Counted from the first letter of the stretch, positions 19,380 through 28,981 are shown. The stretch: DNA of 64,000 nt from Pseudomonas lalkuanensis (GCF_008807375.1 NZ_CP043311.1:5808001-5872000), one strand, 5' to 3'. The notes: generated by a model from the sequence alone, not told the origin. Numbers and translations are program-made.

Positions 19380-19559
19380 AGCTCCCTGGTGTGTTGGCCA
19401 GTCGGTGATGTCCCTGAGCCGATAAATGCAACCACGGGGGTTGCAAGTTGAGGCCGGTGTGCATGTCCGCCTGACGGAAAGCCTTAACGCCTCCTGCAGC
19501 CTCCACCTTGAACTTTCGGGTTCAAGGGCTAACCCGACAGCGGCACGACCGGGGAGTCT
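19380..19559 (+). ncRNA. ssrS: 6S RNA
   Basis: The roughly 180-base segment carries the sequence marks of Pseudomonas 6S RNA: a 5' CTCCCTGGTGTGTTGGCCAG, an internal CCTTGAACTTTCGGGTTCAA hairpin, and a 3' CAGCGGCACGACCGGGGAG whose end pairs with the 5' CTCCC. 6S RNA binds the sigma-70 holoenzyme and mimics an open promoter. It lies between zapA and the 5-formyl-THF cyclo-ligase gene, the standard location. The ends are estimates from the closing stem. Confidence 0.92.
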
Positions 19560-19568
19560 AATTTCTTC

Positions 19569-20165
19569 ATGATCTGCGCCGGATCCCACTCCCGCCAGAG
19601 CCTGCGCCGCCTGCTCCGCCAGGCCCGTCGCGCACTCACCCCCCTCCAGCAGAAACAGGCCGCCAAGGCCCTGTACCGCCAGCTCGCGCAGGATCCACTA
19701 TTCCGCCGCGCGCGGCATGTCGCCCTCTACCTGCCCACCAACGGCGAGATCGATCCGCGCCCGCTGCTGCGCGAAGCCCAGCGCCGGGGCAAGCGTGCCT
19801 ACCTGCCGGTGCTCAACGCCTGGCCACGGGAAAAGATGGTGTTCCAGCGCCTGCTGCCGGGGGAACGGCTGCAGAAGAACCGCTTCCGCATCCTCGAGCC
19901 GCGCGCCAACCAGGCGCAGCAACGCAAGGTCTGGGCACTGGACCTGGTCATGATGCCCCTGGTGGGCTTCGATGAGTTCGGCGGACGACTGGGGATGGGC
20001 GGCGGTTTCTACGACCGCAGCCTGGCTTACCTGGCACGCCGCCGCCAATGGCGTAAACCGACCCTGCTGGGCCTCGCGCACGAATGCCAGAAAGTGGACA
20101 GGCTGGAACTGGCCAGCTGGGACGTGGCCCTGCAGGCGACCGTGACGGACAGAGGCTGGTATTGA
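19569..20165 (+). CDS. fau: 5-formyltetrahydrofolate cyclo-ligase
   Basis: The 198-residue enzyme converts 5-formyl-THF to 5,10-methenyl-THF using ATP. The signature GFDEFGGRLGMGGGFYDR (near residue 137) binds nucleotide and folate, and the N-terminal LRRLLRQARRAL resembles the conserved basic motif. The start lies about 10 bases past the 6S RNA 3' end, as in other proteobacteria, where both can be made from one precursor transcript. Confidence 0.93.
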   Translation: MICAGSHSRQSLRRLLRQARRALTPLQQKQAAKALYRQLAQDPLFRRARHVALYLPTNGEIDPRPLLREAQRRGKRAYLPVLNAWPREKMVFQRLLPGERLQKNRFRILEPRANQAQQRKVWALDLVMMPLVGFDEFGGRLGMGGGFYDRSLAYLARRRQWRKPTLLGLAHECQKVDRLELASWDVALQATVTDRGWY

Positions 20166-20177
20166 GCAGGCTGACAG

Positions 20178-20202
20178 CGGCACCGCGATCCTTGCGGTGC
20201 CG
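20178..20202. terminator. Hairpin between convergent genes
   Basis: CGGCACCGC and GCGGTGCCG form a perfect 9-bp stem with a 7-base loop, placed between the cyclo-ligase stop and the convergent 43-residue ORF. There is no T-run, so a bidirectional structural end is more likely than an efficient intrinsic terminator. Confidence 0.5.
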
Positions 20203-20214
20203 GTCGGGATAGGA

Positions 20215-20346
20215 TCAGGGTTGTTGGGTCAGATTGACGGGCGCGCTGCTCTGGCGTTCCCACAGGCTCTGCGTGTAACCGGTGGTAACCACACCCAGGC
20301 CAAAAATGATGACCAATACCCAGAGGATGTCTGGCTTGCGTTTCAT
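20215..20346 (-). CDS. 43-residue single-pass membrane peptide
   Basis: The ATG at 20346 is preceded by a good RBS (GGGGGAGG about 6 bases upstream). The frame encodes MKRKPDILWVLVIIFGLGV followed by TTGYTQSLWERQ and a polar tail. One transmembrane helix (about residues 8-25) with a basic N-terminus predicts N-in orientation. I do not recognise the family by name. A small protein is expected in this position in pseudomonads, between the cyclo-ligase and EVE genes. Confidence 0.65.
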   Translation of the reverse strand: MKRKPDILWVLVIIFGLGVVTTGYTQSLWERQSSAPVNLTQQP

Positions 20347-20551
20347 CGATTGCCTCCCCCTTGCAGGCAAACTTCGCGCGATGACCGATGGCGAATTGTT
20401 GTTCTGGTTTTGACCGTACGGCGGCAGCAGCTTAAAGCGCGGCATTTTCCGGCAACGTGAGCTAACACGCAATTTATGACGCCAACCGGCTGTCGGCCAG
20501 ACTCCAAGCTTGGAAGCCCCAATTAAGGACGAACGTACAGGAGCAAAGTTC

Positions 20552-21001
<450 letters not shown>

Positions 21002-21052
21002 GTCGGACATGGCCCTGTGCTATGACGAAGGGGAATTCCCCAGAGCGTCCCC

Positions 21053-22897
21053 ATGTCGCATTCTCATCCCGCCTGGCTGGTCCGAACGACACTCGCCCTG
21101 CTCTTCCTGGCGCTGTGCGGCACCAGCCTGCTGCTCTGGAAACAGATGGAAAATGCCCAGCAGGAGCGCATCCGCGACCGCGTCGGCTACCAGGCTCGCG
21201 CTCTGGCCGCCGAACTGGAAAACAACCTGGTGGATGAAGTCGAGGGCCTGCGCCGCATGGCCCTGCTGTGGAACCATCAGGACCGGATTCCGCGTGACCA
21301 ATGGACCCTGGAAGCCAACTTCGCCCTCGAGCACTTTCCCGGCTACCAGTCCATCCAGTGGATGGGCGCCGACCTGCGCATGCGCTGGGTACTGCCCGAG
21401 AAGGGCAACGAGGCGGCGATCGGCTTCCGCCTGACCCGCAACCACCCCAACTTCAACCTCGCCATGCAGGCCAAGGCCAGTGGCGAGGCGCAGCTGTCCA
21501 ACAGCTTCCCCCTGGTCCAGGGCGGCCGCGGTTTCGTGCTCTACACCCCCCTGTACATCAAGGATGAACAGAGCGACCACACCTTCGACGGCTTCCTCCA
21601 GGGCGTGTTTCGCGTCGAGCCGCTGATGGACGCACTCCTCGCCAGCCTCGACAACCGCGACTTCAGCGTGCAGCTACTGGAATCCGGCCAATCCATCTAC
21701 CAGCAGGATCAGCCGGAAAGCCTGACCCCGCTCAGCCAGCGCGTACCCCTGCACCTGCTCAACAACAGCAACTTCGCCCTGCAGCTCTCACCCACCCGCA
21801 AACTGGTGGAACAGCTCAGCTCGCCCCTGCCCCAGGTGCTGCTCGGTGCCAGCCTGCTCACCAGCCTGCTGCTGGTCGCCGCCCTCGCCCTGGCTCTTGA
21901 GAATGCCCGCCGCGCCAGCGCCCTGCAGGAGGGTTATCGGCGCCTGAATGATGAAGTCAGCCAGCGCGAACATGCCGAGCAGGACCTGAACGAAAGCCGC
22001 GAGCGCTTGCAACTGGTCCTCGACCTGACTGACTTCAGCCAGGATGGCCTGTTCATCTTCGACCTCGCCAGCCGCGAGATCCTGCACATGAACCGGGCCA
22101 CCCACGCCAGCCTCGGCTACAGCGCCGAAGCCTTCCGCCACTTGCTGAAGGAGGACCCGGAGCAACTGCTGCCCGGCTTCCACAGCTGGCTGGAACTGGT
22201 ACGCCAGGCCCGTCGGGATGGCGACTCGGGCATCTTCCAGCGCGAGATGCGCCGCGCCGACGACAGCCTCCAGGCAGCGGAAATCAGCGCCCAGCTGGTG
22301 AGCCTGAACGGCCGTGACTACCTGATCGGCGTCTCCCGCGACAATCGCGAACGCCTGGAACTGGAAGCGCGCCTGCAGCGGCTGTCCCAACAGGATGGCC
22401 TGACCGGCCTGTACAACCGCCGCTACTTCGACCGCCAGCTGAATGGCGAATGGCGCCGCCTGCGCCGCCTCGGCGCGCCACTGGCGCTGCTGATGCTGGA
22501 TGTGGATCACTTCAAGGCATTCAACGACCGGCTTGGCCACCAGGCCGGTGACGACGCCCTGAGACGGGTCGCCCAGGCCCTGCAGCAGAGCCTGCAACGC
22601 GAAGGCGATGTGGCCTGCCGTTATGGCGGCGAGGAGTTCGCCATCATCCTCGCCAATACCGCCGAAGACGGCGCGCGGCATGTGGCGGAGCGGGTGATGG
22701 CGCAGGTGGCGGAGCTGGACATCGAACATCCCGCCAGCCCGGAGGGGCGGCTGACCCTGAGCATCGGCATCGCAATCTCAGACCCGGCCCGCGAGGACCA
22801 GCCCGACAGCCTGGTATCACGCAGTGACGCCGCGCTCTACCGGGCGAAACGCGAAGGACGCAATCGAACCTGCCTGTGGGAGAAGGCTCAGGGCTGA
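21053..22897 (+). CDS. Membrane-bound PAS-GGDEF diguanylate cyclase with periplasmic sensor domain
   Basis: The 614-residue protein should synthesise cyclic di-GMP. Membrane helices at about residues 10-29 and 262-285 enclose a roughly 230-residue periplasmic sensor that looks like a CHASE domain (HFPGYQSIQWMGADLRMRWV). A PAS domain follows (about 325-440), then a GGDEF domain. The active site is GGEEF at about residues 525-529, and an RxxD product-inhibition site (REGD, about 516-519) lies five residues before it, so an active, feedback-regulated cyclase is expected. Its last codons overlap the convergent FliL-like gene by 10 bases. Confidence 0.92.
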   Translation: MSHSHPAWLVRTTLALLFLALCGTSLLLWKQMENAQQERIRDRVGYQARALAAELENNLVDEVEGLRRMALLWNHQDRIPRDQWTLEANFALEHFPGYQSIQWMGADLRMRWVLPEKGNEAAIGFRLTRNHPNFNLAMQAKASGEAQLSNSFPLVQGGRGFVLYTPLYIKDEQSDHTFDGFLQGVFRVEPLMDALLASLDNRDFSVQLLESGQSIYQQDQPESLTPLSQRVPLHLLNNSNFALQLSPTRKLVEQLSSPLPQVLLGASLLTSLLLVAALALALENARRASALQEGYRRLNDEVSQREHAEQDLNESRERLQLVLDLTDFSQDGLFIFDLASREILHMNRATHASLGYSAEAFRHLLKEDPEQLLPGFHSWLELVRQARRDGDSGIFQREMRRADDSLQAAEISAQLVSLNGRDYLIGVSRDNRERLELEARLQRLSQQDGLTGLYNRRYFDRQLNGEWRRLRRLGAPLALLMLDVDHFKAFNDRLGHQAGDDALRRVAQALQQSLQREGDVACRYGGEEFAIILANTAEDGARHVAERVMAQVAELDIEHPASPEGRLTLSIGIAISDPAREDQPDSLVSRSDAALYRAKREGRNRTCLWEKAQG

Positions 22898-23295
22898 ATG
22901 ATCAGGTTGTTGAACAGCAGGTCGTCCACCAGGGGGGCGCCTTCCTCGCCGTGCAAGACCTGCTGCACCTGCTTGAGGGCTTCCTGGCGCAGCTTTTCCT
23001 TGGAATCGGACGAGTTCAGGGTCTCGTCAGTCTGCTGGGAGAAGAGCATCACCAGCTGGTTGCGGATCAGCGGCTCATGGCGCGTGACCTTTTCCTCCGC
23101 CTCAGGCCCGGTGACCCGCAGGGAGATGTCGGCCTTGTAGTACTTCAGGCGCGGACCCGGTCCATAGTTGCCTACCAGGGACGGCACCAGGTCGATATAG
23201 GCGACCTTGGGCGCCTCGCCTTCCTTGGCCTCCTCTTCGGCCATCACCAGCAGAGGGAGGGTCAGGGCCAGCAGCATTGCAGTCAGTCTTTTCAC
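22888..23295 (-). CDS. FliL-like flagellar basal body-associated family protein
   Basis: The protein of about 135 residues has an N-terminal signal or anchor (MKRLTAMLLALTLPLLVMA) and a FliL-like domain: VAYIDLVPSLVGNYGPG, LKYYKADISLRV, then RHEPLIRNQLVMLFSQQT and EALKQVQQVL. FliL modulates stator function at the flagellar motor, but this paralogue lies outside flagellar operons. The GTG at 23295 is chosen because GAGG lies 8-11 bases upstream and it opens a clean signal peptide. Starts at 23304 (ATG) and 23313 (GTG) are possible. Confidence 0.8.
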   Translation of the reverse strand: MKRLTAMLLALTLPLLVMAEEEAKEGEAPKVAYIDLVPSLVGNYGPGPRLKYYKADISLRVTGPEAEEKVTRHEPLIRNQLVMLFSQQTDETLNSSDSKEKLRQEALKQVQQVLHGEEGAPLVDDLLFNNLIIQP

Positions 23296-23470
23296 CGGGA
23301 TCATCCTCAGCACGAATGGCGCCTAGCATAGCCACAGGCGCGGCCGCCCCCAAGACCTCCGTTTATGCAGCTCCATCAGGCCCGGCCATGCTGATTGACC
23401 CCCGGTGCCCCCCACCTACACTGCAAGGCCACATGCCCGGGGCCAGCGCCCCAAGCCAAGGAGCTCCGCG

Positions 23471-24448
23471 ATGAAAGCCGTCCTGTGCAAAGCCTTCGGT
23501 CCCGCCGACACCCTGGTGCTGGAGGAAGTCGCCAGCCCCGAACCCAAGAAGAATGAAATCCTGATCGATGTGCATGCCGCCGCGGTCAACTTCCCCGACA
23601 CCCTGATCATCGAAGGCAAGTACCAGTTCAAGCCCCCCTTCCCCTTCTCCCCGGGCGGCGAGGCGGCTGGCGTCGTGGCGGCAGTGGGCGAGAAGGTCAG
23701 CCACCTCAAGCCCGGCGACCGGGTGATGGCGCTGACTGGCTGGGGGAGCTTCGCCGAGCAGGTGGCGGTGCCGTCCTATAACGTGATGCCGATTCCCAAG
23801 GGCATCGACTTCAACTCCGCCGCCGCCTTCGGCATGACCTACGGCACCTCGATGCACGCCCTGAAACAGCGCGCCAACCTGCAGCCCGGCGAAACCCTGC
23901 TGGTGCTCGGCGCTTCCGGTGGCGTGGGCCTCGCGGCAGTGGAAATCGGCAAGGCCATGGGCGCCCGGGTGATCGCCGCCGCCAGCAGCGCGGAGAAGCT
24001 TGAAGTGGCGAAGGCCGCCGGCGCCGATGCGCTGATCAACTACAGCGAGGAGAACCTCAAGGATCGCGTCAAGGAACTCACCGGCGGCCAGGGCGCCGAC
24101 GTGATCTACGACCCGGTCGGCGGCGACCTGTTCGATGCCGCCATGCGCTCGATCAACTGGAATGGCCGCCTGCTGGTGGTGGGTTTCGCCAGCGGCCGCA
24201 TCCCCGAGCTGCCGGTGAACCTCGCGCTGCTCAAGGGGGCTTCGGTGGTCGGCGTATTCTGGGGCTCCTTCGCCCAGCGCCAGCCCCAGGACAACCTGGC
24301 CAACTTCCAGCAGCTGTTCGCCTGGTACGCCGAAGGCAAGCTCAAGCCGCTGGTATCCCAGACCTTCCCGCTGGAACGCGCCGCCGACGCCATCAATGCC
24401 CTGGCCACGCGCCAGGCCGTAGGCAAGGTCGTGGTCGAAGTCCGCTGA
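23471..24448 (+). CDS. NADPH:quinone oxidoreductase (zinc-independent MDR family)
   Basis: The 325-residue medium-chain reductase starts MKAVLCKAFGPADTLVLEE. It has the GroES-like N-domain motif FSPGGEAAGVV and the nucleotide-binding loop GASGGVGLAAVEIGKAMGA near residue 150. The zinc ligands of alcohol dehydrogenases are absent, which puts it in the quinone oxidoreductase branch. AAGGAG lies 8 bases before the ATG. A strong bidirectional terminator follows. Confidence 0.9.
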   Translation: MKAVLCKAFGPADTLVLEEVASPEPKKNEILIDVHAAAVNFPDTLIIEGKYQFKPPFPFSPGGEAAGVVAAVGEKVSHLKPGDRVMALTGWGSFAEQVAVPSYNVMPIPKGIDFNSAAAFGMTYGTSMHALKQRANLQPGETLLVLGASGGVGLAAVEIGKAMGARVIAAASSAEKLEVAKAAGADALINYSEENLKDRVKELTGGQGADVIYDPVGGDLFDAAMRSINWNGRLLVVGFASGRIPELPVNLALLKGASVVGVFWGSFAQRQPQDNLANFQQLFAWYAEGKLKPLVSQTFPLERAADAINALATRQAVGKVVVEVR

Positions 24449-24470
24449 TTGCTGGCTCCTGCCAAAACTC

Positions 24471-24497
24471 AAAAGCCCCGCTCTGGCGGGGCTTTTT
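24471..24497. terminator. Bidirectional intrinsic terminator
   Basis: AAAAGCCCCGC-TCTG-GCGGGGCTTTTT forms a GC-rich stem flanked by A and T runs. It serves the plus-strand quinone oxidoreductase and the end of the convergent minus-strand malonate block. Confidence 0.9.
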
Positions 24498-24562
24498 GTG
24501 GGCAGCGGCTGCGCGGTTTCCCTCTCCAGGCAGGGAGAGGGAGCGGAATCGAACCCGAGGCC

Positions 24563-26086
24563 TCAGTTGTACAGCGACTTGAACCGCTCGCGCAGCACGT
24601 TCTTCTGCACCTTGCCCATTACATTGCGTGGTAGCGCGTCGACCACCATCACCCGCTTGGGCTGCTTGAAGCGCGCCAGCTTGCCGTCCAGGGCGGCGAG
24701 GATTTCCGCCTCGCTCGGCGCGTGATCCCTGGTGGCCACCAGCACGGCGGTGACGCCTTCGCCGAAGTCCGGGTGCGGCACGCCGATCACCGCCGATTCG
24801 GCCACGCCCGGCAGGGTATCGAGGATCTGCTCCAGCTCCTTCGGGTACACGTTGTAGCCGCCGCTGATGATCATGTCCTTGCTGCGGCCGACGATCTGCA
24901 CGTAGCCCTTGTCGTCGATGAAGCCGATGTCGCCGGTCATGAAATAGCCGTCGGCGCGCAACTCCTCGGCGGTCTTCTCCGGCATGCGCCAGTAACCCTG
25001 GAACACGTTCGGCCCGCGTACCTCGATCATCCCCGGCTCGCCCTGCGGCAGCACAGTGGGCTCAGACTGGCCGGGATCGGTGATGCGCAACTCGACGCCC
25101 GGCAACGGGAAGCCGACGGTGCCGGCGATACGCTCGCCCTCCAGCGGGTTGGAGGTGTTCATGCCGGTCTCGGTCATGCCGTAGCGCTCGAGGATCGCCA
25201 TGCCGGTGCGCTCGGAGAAGGCGCGGTGGGTCTCGGCGGTAAGCGGCGCGGAGCCGGAGATGAACAGGCGCATGTGCGCCACCGCCTCGCGGGTCAGGCC
25301 GCTCTGGTCGAGCAGGCGGGTATAGAAGGTCGGCACGCCCATCAGCAGATTCACCTGCGGCAGCAGGCGGAGGATTTCAGCGGCGTCGAACTTGGCGAGG
25401 AACAGCATCGATCCGCCCGCCATCAGCAGGCTGTTGATGGCCACGAACAGGCCGTGGATGTGGAAGATCGGCAGCGCGTGGAGCAGCCAGTCGGAGGGGC
25501 TGATCTGCCAGGACTGCACCAGCGCGAGGGCATTGGAGACCAGGTTGCCGTGGCTGATCATCGCGCCCTTGGAGCGCCCGGTGGTACCGGAGGTGTAGAG
25601 GATCGCGGCGAGGTCGGTCGAGGCACGCGGCACGTCGACGAAGCGGCCCGGCTTGCCATGCACCGCATCCATCAGCGACCCGTCGCCGGCGTCACCCAGG
25701 GTCGCCACGCGGGCTACGCCGCTGGCTTGGGCCAACTCGCGGGCTTGCGCGTCGAAGGCCGGCGCACAGACGAACAGCGATGGCTCGGCATCGTCGAGGA
25801 AGTAGCGCAGCTCTTCGCCCGTATAACCGCTGTTGAGTGGCAGGTACACCGCGCCGACGCGCAGCACGGCGAGGTAGAGCATCACCGTCTCGGGGCTTTT
25901 GTCGACCTGCACGGCAACGCGGTCGCCCGGCTGCACGCCGAGCTCAACCAGCGCGTGGGCGAACTGCGAGGTGCTGCGCAGCATGTCGGCATAGCTGTAG
26001 CCGCCGCCCTCGGGCGTGCGGATGAAGGGTTTGGAAAGGTCGCTGGGCAGGTGTTTGCCGACTTCGGCGAAAAGGCTCTGGTTCAT
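24563..26086 (-). CDS. matB: Malonyl-CoA synthetase (MatB-type acyl-CoA ligase)
   Basis: The 507-residue adenylate-forming enzyme activates malonate with ATP and CoA. The P-loop-like motif LYTSGTTGRSKGAM is near residue 165, the YGMTETGMNTSNPLEGER motif matches MatB proteins, and the C-terminal lid carries GRSKDMIISGGYNVYPKE and the catalytic lysine in LPRNVMGKVQKN. It is last in a minus-strand set, 9 bases after the malonyl-CoA decarboxylase gene. This pairing supports malonate as substrate over other short dicarboxylates. Confidence 0.9.
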   Translation of the reverse strand: MNQSLFAEVGKHLPSDLSKPFIRTPEGGGYSYADMLRSTSQFAHALVELGVQPGDRVAVQVDKSPETVMLYLAVLRVGAVYLPLNSGYTGEELRYFLDDAEPSLFVCAPAFDAQARELAQASGVARVATLGDAGDGSLMDAVHGKPGRFVDVPRASTDLAAILYTSGTTGRSKGAMISHGNLVSNALALVQSWQISPSDWLLHALPIFHIHGLFVAINSLLMAGGSMLFLAKFDAAEILRLLPQVNLLMGVPTFYTRLLDQSGLTREAVAHMRLFISGSAPLTAETHRAFSERTGMAILERYGMTETGMNTSNPLEGERIAGTVGFPLPGVELRITDPGQSEPTVLPQGEPGMIEVRGPNVFQGYWRMPEKTAEELRADGYFMTGDIGFIDDKGYVQIVGRSKDMIISGGYNVYPKELEQILDTLPGVAESAVIGVPHPDFGEGVTAVLVATRDHAPSEAEILAALDGKLARFKQPKRVMVVDALPRNVMGKVQKNVLRERFKSLYN

Positions 26087-26095
26087 GGGGAGGTC

Positions 26096-27415
26096 CTAGC
26101 GTTTTGTTTTCGCTGACAGGGTCGCGAGCTTGCGCACCTCCGGGGAGGCCGCAACCGCGCCCTGGTTGGCGTAGGCTTCGTGGTTCTTTTCGATCTGGCG
26201 CAGTTCGTAGCGGTAATTGACCATCAGCCCGGCGGCCTGGCGCAGGCCGCTGACGGAGAGGTCGCCGCGCCAGTTCAGGCGTTCCAGGCGGGCGCCGTTG
26301 CCCAGGTGGAAGCGCGCCACTGGGTCCAGCGGCAAACCGGCACCGTTCTTGGCGTGCAGGAAGTATTCGGCGGCCAGCGCCAGCAGCGGCTGCTCGGTGC
26401 GCGGCGGTGGCGGTGCGTCGGGCTTGAGGGCCTTGAGCAGCTCGGCCGCCGCCGCGCCCAGTTGCGGGTCATCACCCAGGCCGTCGAGCCAGCGACGCAA
26501 GCCGGGTACCGGCGACAGAGTGACGTAATGGCGCAGGCCGGGAATTTCCCGCGCCAGTTCTTCCACCACCTGCTTGATCAGGAAGTTGCCGAAGGAAATG
26601 CCGCGCAGGCCGTCCTGGCAGTTGCTGATGGAGTAGAACACCGCGGTGTCCGGTTCTTCCGCAGGTTGCGCCCCGGAGCCAGGCTCGAGAATGTCTGCAA
26701 TCGCGCCGGGCATGGCGCGGGTAAGCGCCACCTCGACGAAGATCAGCGGCTCGTCAGCCAGCGCCGGGTGGAAAAAGGCGAAGCAGCGACGATCCGCCGG
26801 CTGCAGGCGACCGCGCAGGTCGTCCCAGTCCTTGATGGCGTGGACGGCTTCATACTTGATGATCTTTTCTAGGATCGACGCCGGAGTCGACCAGTCGATG
26901 CGCCGCAACACCAGGAAACCGCGGTTGAACCAGGACGCCAGCAAATGCTGCAGGTCGTGGTCCACCGCCGTCAGTTCAGGCCTGGCCTTCAGCTCCTGCA
27001 GCAACAGACGGCGCATGGCGATCAGCTCGGCGGTGCCGCCGGGCGCCTGGTTCAAGCGGCGGAACAGCTCCTGGCGCGGCGGCTCGCTGGCCTGGAACAG
27101 CGCCGTGGTATTGGCCGACGACGGGTCGTCGAGGTAACGCTGGCAGGCTTCGGCCAGCGCATCGTGAGGCGGCGCGAAGTCCTTGAGCAGGATGTCGAAG
27201 AAGGCCTTCTGCTGAGCCTCCGGGCAGTCGCGGTAGGCACACAGCACCTGCCGCGCCAACGCTACGCCCGAGGCTTCACCATGGCTGGAAATCAGCTTGT
27301 GGCAAGCCTGCGCCAGCGCCTGGGCATTGCCCGGTGCCGGCTCGCGCGACTCCAGCAATTGCCGGCCCCGCTCGGTGATGCTTTGCAGAAGACCCTGGAA
27401 GAAGCTGGTGTTCAT
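26096..27415 (-). CDS. matA: Malonyl-CoA decarboxylase
   Basis: The 439-residue protein decarboxylates malonyl-CoA to acetyl-CoA. It has the helical N-domain and a GNAT-like catalytic C-domain. The motif YSISNCQDGLRGISFGNF (near residue 260) is diagnostic for the family, the catalytic His-Tyr region FHLGNGARLERLNW is present, and VNYRYEL lies near the C-terminus. With the adjacent MatB it completes malonate to acetyl-CoA. It starts 23 bases downstream of the amidase stop. Confidence 0.93.
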   Translation of the reverse strand: MNTSFFQGLLQSITERGRQLLESREPAPGNAQALAQACHKLISSHGEASGVALARQVLCAYRDCPEAQQKAFFDILLKDFAPPHDALAEACQRYLDDPSSANTTALFQASEPPRQELFRRLNQAPGGTAELIAMRRLLLQELKARPELTAVDHDLQHLLASWFNRGFLVLRRIDWSTPASILEKIIKYEAVHAIKDWDDLRGRLQPADRRCFAFFHPALADEPLIFVEVALTRAMPGAIADILEPGSGAQPAEEPDTAVFYSISNCQDGLRGISFGNFLIKQVVEELAREIPGLRHYVTLSPVPGLRRWLDGLGDDPQLGAAAAELLKALKPDAPPPPRTEQPLLALAAEYFLHAKNGAGLPLDPVARFHLGNGARLERLNWRGDLSVSGLRQAAGLMVNYRYELRQIEKNHEAYANQGAVAASPEVRKLATLSAKTKR

Positions 27416-27438
27416 GCGTCACCCCTTCTGGCGAATGT

Positions 27439-28899
27439 TCAGTCCCGAGCGAGCAGCGGCGGCGGGCAGCGCGGGTACCAGTGCGAAGCCTGCTCATAGG
27501 CGTGGGCCAGCTGCAGCACGGCCATGTCGGCCTGGTGCTTGCCGATGATCTGGATGCCCATGGGCAGCCCCTGTTCATTGAAGCCCACCGGAACGTTGGC
27601 CACCGGGCAACCGGACAGGGTGGCCGGGATGACCACTTCCATCCAGCGGTGGTAGGTGTCCATCGACTTTCCAGCGATCTCTTTCGGCCAATCCCAGGTC
27701 TTGTCGAACGGGAACACCTGGGCGCTGGGCAGCAGCAGGTAGTCGTAGCGTTCGAACAGTGTGTTGATGGCGCGGTACCAGTCGCTGCGCGCGGCGGAGG
27801 CGCGGAACACGTCCATGGCCGAGAGTTTCAGGCCGTTCTCCACTTCCCAGATGGCCTCGGGCTTGAGCAGCTCGCACTTGGCCGGGTCGGCGTAGGCGGC
27901 GCCCAGGGAGCCGGCGACCATCCAGTGGCGCAGGGTGCGCCAGGTATCCCACAGGCGCTCAGCGGAAAAGCCCAGCGCGGTGTCCTCGACGCGGCAGCCA
28001 ATGGCCTGGAAATCGGCGAAGGATTTGCGGCACAGCTCCAGCACGCCGCGCTCCATCGGCAGGTGGCCGCCCAGGTCGCCCAGCCAGCCCAGACGCGCGC
28101 CCTTGAAGTCGCGCGCAAGATTGCCGGCGAACTGTTCGCCGCTTTCGGCGATGGACAGCGGCGCGCGGGCGTCGCCACCGGCCTGCACTGAAAGCAACAG
28201 CGCCACGTCGCGCACGCTGCGGCCCATTGGGCCTTCGTAGCCGAGCTGGTCGATGAACAGGTCGGCGCTGTCGTCGAAGGGCACGCGCCCCTGGGACGGA
28301 CGGAAGCCGACGATGTTGTTGTACGCCGCCGGGTTGCGCAGCGAGCCCATCATGTCGCTGCCGTCGGCCACCGGGACCATCTGCAGCGCCAGCGCCGCAG
28401 CCGCGCCGCCACTGCTACCGCCGGCGGTGCGCTCCGGTGCGTAGGCGCAGCCGGTGGCGCCGAAGATCGGGTTGTAGCTGTGCGAACCCAGGCCGAATTC
28501 CGGGGTGTTGGTCTTGCCGATCAGCACGGCGCCGGCTGCCTTGATGCGCTCGACCATGATGCCGTCGCGCTCGGGCACGTAGTCGCGGAACAGCGGCGAG
28601 CCGAGGGTGGTGCGAATGCCCTTCGTCAGAGACAGGTCCTTGATGGCGTGCGGCAGGCCGTGCATCCAGCCGCGATACTCGCCGCGCGCCAGTTCGGCGT
28701 CTCGCTGGTCGGCCTCGGCCAGCAGCTGCTCTTCAGGCTGCAGGCTGATGATGGCGTTGACCTTCGGGTTGTAGCGCTCGATCTGCGCCAGGTGGGCCTG
28801 CATGACTTCTCGGCAGGAGATCTGGCGCAGGCGGATGAGTTCGGCCAGTTCATGGGCCTGGAGCTGGACGAGTTCGTTGTTGTGCTTGTACTGGCTCAT
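27439..28899 (-). CDS. Amidase-signature hydrolase linked to malonate metabolism
   Basis: The 486-residue amidase-signature enzyme has a visible Ser-cisSer-Lys triad: Lys87 in HAIKDL, Ser162 in GGSSGG and Ser186 in SDMMGSLRNPA. The 24-residue gap between the two serines matches malonamidase E2 and FAAH. The usual GGS before the nucleophile reads MGS here. The start at 28899 (MSQYKHNNEL) follows GAAGG. It sits between a polyamine-type binding protein and malonyl-CoA decarboxylase, so a plausible role is cleavage of a malonyl amide (malonamate- or ureidomalonate-like) to malonate. This is inference; the family covers many amides. Confidence 0.82.
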   Translation of the reverse strand: MSQYKHNNELVQLQAHELAELIRLRQISCREVMQAHLAQIERYNPKVNAIISLQPEEQLLAEADQRDAELARGEYRGWMHGLPHAIKDLSLTKGIRTTLGSPLFRDYVPERDGIMVERIKAAGAVLIGKTNTPEFGLGSHSYNPIFGATGCAYAPERTAGGSSGGAAAALALQMVPVADGSDMMGSLRNPAAYNNIVGFRPSQGRVPFDDSADLFIDQLGYEGPMGRSVRDVALLLSVQAGGDARAPLSIAESGEQFAGNLARDFKGARLGWLGDLGGHLPMERGVLELCRKSFADFQAIGCRVEDTALGFSAERLWDTWRTLRHWMVAGSLGAAYADPAKCELLKPEAIWEVENGLKLSAMDVFRASAARSDWYRAINTLFERYDYLLLPSAQVFPFDKTWDWPKEIAGKSMDTYHRWMEVVIPATLSGCPVANVPVGFNEQGLPMGIQIIGKHQADMAVLQLAHAYEQASHWYPRCPPPLLARD

Positions 28900-28958
28900 G
28901 GAGCGCGGCCTTCTTTCATCGGGGCTTGCGCTTTGCGGCAAGCCTGAGTCGGGTTCAG

Positions 28959-28981
28959 CGACCCCGCCCGCAGGCGGGGCT
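28959..28981. terminator. GC hairpin between binding-protein and amidase genes
   Basis: CCCCGCC-CGCA-GGCGGGG (28962-28979) forms a 7-bp GC stem in the 164-base gap that separates the importer genes from the catabolic genes. On the minus strand no T-run follows, so it may attenuate or stabilise the message instead of fully terminating it. Confidence 0.45.
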
